From assembly GCA_910589655.1 (NCBI GenBank), contig CAJUTJ010000020.1:1-64000 (forward strand): a stretch of 64,000 nt of DNA, written 5' to 3'. Of the stretch, positions 61,067-64,000 are shown piece by piece. This stretch comes from an uncultured Acetatifactor sp. (GTDB lineage Bacteria > Bacillota > Clostridia > Lachnospirales > Lachnospiraceae). The position numbers and the translations under genes were made by a program. Within the stretch, counting starts at the first letter, position 1; each line of letters begins with the position of its first letter. The notes below the pieces were generated by a model, which saw nothing but the letters and a program-made list of their open reading frames with translations, did no database searches and was not told where the DNA came from.

Positions 61067-61723
61067 CTATCTGAAATACGACAACTTCTTTTCGATATAA
61101 TTAAACAACAATGTAAGAATACCTACAAATATCAGGTAAAACACACCTGTGTAAAACAGCGGCCATGTGATACCCGCAGACTTCATAAATGAGTAGCCTG
61201 CAAAAGTAAGCTCATACGCCGCAATTATTCTGGCAAGGGAAGTATCCTTTACCAGTGTGATCACCTCGTTTGACAAGGGCGGCACTACCCGCTTTATCAT
61301 CTGAAGCAGCGTAATCTTAAAAAATATCTGGCTTCTCGTCATGCCCAGTACCTGTCCTGCCTCCCGCTGTCCTACAGGCACCCCTTCAATACCGCCCCGG
61401 AAAATAACGGAAAAATAACAGGCATAATTTAAGGAAAAGGCTACCACTGTGGCGGTAATACGGCCCGCCTCATTCCCTTTCCAGATATTTTGCCCCAGCC
61501 AAAGCCCCGGACCATAAAATATGATAATCAGCTGCAGCATCAGCGGCGTTCCCCGGATCACCCAGATTAACACCTGCAGCAAAAATCTCAGCGGCTTCCA
61601 TTTGTTCATCGTTCCCAGAGCCAGAAGCAATCCCAACGGCAGCGCAAATAATAATGTAAATATGAAAATTTGAAAAGTAGTGGCAAGACCGTTTAATAAT
61701 TCCAATGTTACTGTCCAGAACAT
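61067..61723 (-). CDS. Polar amino acid ABC transporter permease
   Basis: ATG 61723 (GGGAGA upstream, at the edge of repeat B6) gives 218 residues with five membrane segments. The HisM/GlnP EAA-type loop is EAGQVLGMTRSQIFFKITL. A conserved stretch RGTPLMLQLIIIFYG matches the family. It is a single permease, so it presumably forms a homodimer. The earlier start at 61807 lies in repeat sequence. Confidence 0.93.
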   Translation of the reverse strand: MFWTVTLELLNGLATTFQIFIFTLLFALPLGLLLALGTMNKWKPLRFLLQVLIWVIRGTPLMLQLIIIFYGPGLWLGQNIWKGNEAGRITATVVAFSLNYACYFSVIFRGGIEGVPVGQREAGQVLGMTRSQIFFKITLLQMIKRVVPPLSNEVITLVKDTSLARIIAAYELTFAGYSFMKSAGITWPLFYTGVFYLIFVGILTLLFNYIEKKLSYFR

Positions 61724-61740
61724 GCTTTTCTCCCGTTCGT

Positions 61741-61933
61741 TGTGAAAATCTCCAAACTTCCAGTCATGCCGCCATCGGCGGCACAAACAATCAATAAGTC
61801 GGTGCAAATCTGGAAGAATCGCATCAGCGATTCTTCCAACTGCTTTAGCAGTTTGGGAAGAAGCTCTGCTCCGCAGAGCGTGAAATCACTTAGCGAGGTC
61901 TTTTCGAACTTAGTGATTTCCTTCACACTAAAC
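61741..61933 (-). repeat. Family B repeat, copy B6, between the binding protein and permease genes
   Basis: A 193-bp chain of perfect hairpins: ATGCCGCC/GGCGGCA; GGAAGAATCG/CGATTCTTCC; AACTGC/GCAGTT; AGCTCTGC/GCAGAGC; GAAATCAC..GTGATTTC. Imperfect terminal sequences TGTGAAAATC and its counterpart GATTTCCTTCACA resemble inverted ends. It shares modules with B3, B4 and B5. It has no credible coding frame. Confidence 0.75.
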
Positions 61934-62033
61934 AACCGGCTTCTACTGTAACTTATTTCCGTCACTTACCTTGCCGCAGACAGCGGATACAAAATTTAAA
62001 ATGCTTCAAGAGGAAGGTATTCACCTCCACATG

Positions 62034-62207
62034 GCATTTGTCATAGCATTTGTCATAGCATTTGACATGTCATGTAACATGATCTTATACTGATGCCGAC
62101 GCTGCATTTGGTTCATTGACGCAGAAATAAACCCAGATACTACATTTGAATCAGACGTATGTAATTTACCATACAAAGGCAGAGAGTATAATGCCCTCTG
62201 CCCGTTT
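62034..62207 (+). ncRNA. Candidate plus-strand small RNA with tandem 12-bp repeats upstream
   Basis: Three 12-bp repeats GCATTTGTCATA (62034-62069, last one diverged) lead into a promoter TTGACA (62062-62067), 18 bp, TATACT (62086-62091). A hairpin GGCAGAG/CTCTGCC (62178-62184 with 62196-62202) followed by CGTTTT could end an RNA of about 110 nt. The same hairpin can serve as terminator of the binding protein gene on the minus strand (followed by TTTG). The RNA is unproven. Confidence 0.45.
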
Positions 62208-62245
62208 TACCAGCTTATAAACCTATTTAATATCCGGTTCCTATC

Positions 62246-63034
62246 CTATTTTGCAGGAACCACGACTACCTGAGCATTCTTACAATATGCATTCGTACAC
62301 TCCATAGCCTCTGTTACTTCGTTGGTGAGCGTCATACCGTTCCATACGACATCAATATTTTTGGAGTCAAGTTCCATAGTTTTGTTGTCCCAGTCTATCA
62401 CGACAAACTGTGCTTCCACACCAAGCTTGTCTGCAACCATCCGGGCCATATCAGCGTCAAAACCGATCCACTGGCCGGAAGCATCCCTGTAATCCATAGG
62501 CTCAAACTCCGTGATTCCTACGATTAAAGTACCTTTGCCCTGAATGTATGCCACATCTCCGTCCGCCGCTGCATCATAAGACCCTCCCGACTGTTCCACC
62601 AAGGCCTCCTGAACGCCGTAAGTCTCCGCAATCTTCCGCATGGAACCGTCCGCATAGCTGTCAGCCAATACGGCGTTAATGTATTCCGCCAAATCGGAAC
62701 CCTTGCGGCAGCCTACCCCATACTCCTCCGTGGTCAATTCCTCTGTGTGGGTCAGATCAGGATAGCTGGTGCCCTCACCGATCATAGCGCCTGCCATCAG
62801 CAGATCAATAATCGCCGCATCGGAAGTACCGGATGCCACTTCCATCAGAGCATCCGCCTGAGAAGCAACGGAATTAACGGAATATCCTTTCTCCTGTGCT
62901 GCCGCCTCTCCCGCGGAACCCGCCTCCACGGCATATACCATGCTTTTAGCATCGCCCGAAGTCTCACTGTCCCCACATCCTGTCATGGCCAGCCCCATAG
63001 CCAGCACAAGTGCCAATGCCAATTTCTTTTTCAT
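62246..63034 (-). CDS. Amino acid ABC transporter substrate-binding lipoprotein, apparently circularly permuted
   Basis: ATG 63034 (GGAGGAG upstream) gives 262 residues with a lipoprotein signal (LAMGLAMTGCGDS). In ordinary family-3 binding proteins the order is N-lobe (GTLIVGI.EF.PMDY..., GFDADMA) then the C-lobe (AVEAGSAGEAAA..., ASGTSDAAIIDLLMAGAMIG, YGVGCRKGSDLA). Here the C-lobe block comes first (about 35-145) and the N-lobe block second (about 170-262), ending at AQVVVVPAK, just where the hinge to the C-lobe would follow. A short linker (SGGSYDAAADGDVAYIQGKG) joins them. It is the first gene of the three-gene transporter unit. Confidence 0.85.
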   Translation of the reverse strand: MKKKLALALVLAMGLAMTGCGDSETSGDAKSMVYAVEAGSAGEAAAQEKGYSVNSVASQADALMEVASGTSDAAIIDLLMAGAMIGEGTSYPDLTHTEELTTEEYGVGCRKGSDLAEYINAVLADSYADGSMRKIAETYGVQEALVEQSGGSYDAAADGDVAYIQGKGTLIVGITEFEPMDYRDASGQWIGFDADMARMVADKLGVEAQFVVIDWDNKTMELDSKNIDVVWNGMTLTNEVTEAMECTNAYCKNAQVVVVPAK

Positions 63035-63119
63035 AATCTCCTCCATCTGAGAACGTGCCTGTTACTGCATTTACCATACGGCCTTGCGGCGCTCTCCCCG
63101 CTTGACCGCTTTCTTTAGG

Positions 63120-63148
63120 ATTTTAACACAGTAGCAAGATAAAGTAAA
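63120..63148 (-). promoter_or_regulatory. Promoter of the amino acid transporter unit
   Basis: TTTACT (63143-63148), 17 bp, TAAAAT (63120-63125). Confidence 0.55.
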
Positions 63149-63177
63149 GTAGGAAAGAGACAGGTTCGTCCCTAAAC

Positions 63178-63216
63178 CGCGTGAAAACGTCTGACGGGGC
63201 AAAGATGTGAAAAGTA
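63178..63216 (+). mobile_element. Family A repeat, end fragment A9
   Basis: CCGCGTGAAAACGTCTGACG and GATGTGAAAAGTATT match the right-end module only. It abuts the NUDIX stop. Confidence 0.5.
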
Positions 63217-63221
63217 TTGCT

Positions 63222-63623
63222 TTATTGCATTTCTTTTTTGATTTTATGAATCAAAGAAATGTCTGCCGGAAGCCACGATACGGAATCCAATTCTTCTCTC
63301 GTGAACCACTTGGCCGCCTCCGCTTCCTTCAAAACCAGACCGCCCGATACGACTTCGCACCAGAAGCAGTCCATTGAAAGATGAAAATGAGGATAATCAT
63401 ACTCAACGGTATCAAAGAGATCAAATATTTCGATTTCCGTGTCCAGTTCTTCTTTTATCTCACGTTTTAAAGCCTGCCGGGACGTCTCCCCTTCTTCTAA
63501 TTTACCTCCCGGAAATTCCCATTGGCCTTGAAATTCTCCATACCCCTTTGCAGTGGCATAGATTTTCTTTTTTTCTTTCACCGAATCACATATGATTGCC
63601 GCTGCAACCCTTACTGTTTTCAT
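63222..63623 (-). CDS. NUDIX hydrolase (MutT-like, (deoxy)nucleoside triphosphate pyrophosphohydrolase)
   Basis: The 133-residue protein has the Nudix box GGKLEEGETSRQALKREIKE followed by ELDTEI, with all catalytic Glu residues. The start MKTVRVAAAIICDS and the C-terminal WLPADISLIHKI are typical of MutT/CTP pyrophosphohydrolase-type sanitising enzymes. The exact nucleotide substrate cannot be told. Confidence 0.92.
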   Translation of the reverse strand: MKTVRVAAAIICDSVKEKKKIYATAKGYGEFQGQWEFPGGKLEEGETSRQALKREIKEELDTEIEIFDLFDTVEYDYPHFHLSMDCFWCEVVSGGLVLKEAEAAKWFTREELDSVSWLPADISLIHKIKKEMQ

Positions 63624-63815
63624 ATTAAATTCTCCTTCCGGTCAATCCGTTCCTATTGCGGCATTACACGCTCCGAGGTTATCAATAAGCAGCCCCTACT
63701 GTCCGCACTACCGCTGTGTCAGTCTCCGTTTGATTCCATCCCTACCGCAGGACAGCTCAAACATTGGATCCTTCCGGATTAACGCTGCAATTAATGTGTC
63801 ATAAAGTGCGGTTTC

Positions 63816-63824
63816 ATTATATCA
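63816..63824 (-). promoter_or_regulatory. Extended -10 promoter of the NUDIX gene
   Basis: TGATATAAT on the minus strand (TG at -14/-15 plus perfect TATAAT at 63816-63821). The -35 is poor. It lies about 18 bp from repeat A10. Confidence 0.5.
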
Positions 63825-63841
63825 TATATTTGTATAAAATG

Positions 63842-63932
63842 GTTACTTTCACTCTGTGACCGATAACACATACACAGAAACCGCAAAAAACGCGTGAAAA
63901 CACCTAGCGGCAGCATGGGTGTGAAAAGTAAC
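63842..63932 (+). mobile_element. Family A MITE-like repeat, copy A10 (short form)
   Basis: A 91-bp element starts GTTACTTTCAC and ends GTGAAAAGTAAC, the best-matched GTTACT ends in this window. The flanks ATAAAATG (63834-63841) and CCAAAATG (63933-63940) agree in 6 of 8 positions, as expected for an aged 8-bp target duplication. Most of the internal hairpin modules are deleted. 63941-64000 shows nothing clear. Confidence 0.8.
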
Positions 63933-64000
63933 CCAAAATGCATTTATAAAGGAAAGCCGTCCCCTTTCACTTGCGCTTCCATGCAAAATCTCCTATAATC

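Noticed and set aside
61708..61965. 85-codon open frame between the transporter genes
   Set aside because: It translates hairpin modules of repeat B6.

Overview
The window looks like chromosome from an anaerobic gut Firmicute of the class Clostridia, most likely Lachnospiraceae. The evidence is a complete S10-spc-alpha ribosomal superoperon in Firmicute order, a zinc-type S14, a KOW protein between map and infA, the ecfA1-ecfA2-ecfT-truA-rplM-rpsI tail, a FabK-type fatty acid operon with a MarR-type regulator, and consensus Shine-Dalgarno and sigma-A promoter sequences throughout. Nearly all housekeeping genes lie on the minus strand. No rRNA, tRNA or CRISPR array was recognised.

Layout. Reading the minus strand from 29.1 kb down to 0.25 kb gives an S10 promoter and long structured leader, rpsJ to rplO and secY, a terminator and new promoter, adk-map-KOW-infA, rpmJ, rpsM-rpsK-rpsD-rpoA-rplQ, the ECF transporter core with truA, then rplM-rpsI. 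The conserved order is interrupted by foreign or lineage-specific genes: a polytopic membrane protein and a broken gene between infA and rpmJ, a MATE exporter and a divergent M15 peptidase after rplQ, and a GH105 glycosidase behind truA. From 29 to 41 kb there are a lipoprotein with a solute-binding domain, an RlmI-like methyltransferase, a KdpDE-like two-component pair, an ECF sigma/anti-sigma pair, cardiolipin synthase and a hybrid kinase. From 41 to 49.8 kb there is one FASII operon (acpP-fabK-fabD-fabG-fabF-fabZ-accDA-fabH) with a MarR/FabT-like gene at its end and three evenly spaced palindromes just downstream of its promoter. From 50 to 55 kb a beta-helix GH28-like protein and a DUF2264 protein converge on a shared perfect hairpin; both lack signal peptides, which suggests intracellular processing of imported pectin-type oligosaccharides. 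The last part holds a small HTH locus, a prfH-rtcB ribosome-rescue/RNA-repair pair, an integrase remnant, a polar amino acid ABC transporter whose binding protein appears circularly permuted, and a NUDIX hydrolase.

The most unusual feature is a dense population of intergenic repeats. Family A is a MITE-like element of 90-205 bp with GTTACT/GTAACA terminal inverted repeats, internal hairpins and 8-bp target duplications (three are perfect). It sits inside the ecf operon, inside the S10 operon, and exactly at a stop codon. Family B consists of mosaic arrays of short hairpins; one end carries a Shine-Dalgarno and GTG start that are used by truA and rtcB. Family C consists of GGAAnn hexamer arrays, usually with a large hairpin, that run directly into the Shine-Dalgarno of the next gene (sigma factor, accDA, fabG, prfH). 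Families B and C therefore seem to be tied to translation-start regions.

Limits: all functions come from reading the translations and motifs by eye. Promoters, operators, leaders and small RNAs are sequence predictions only.
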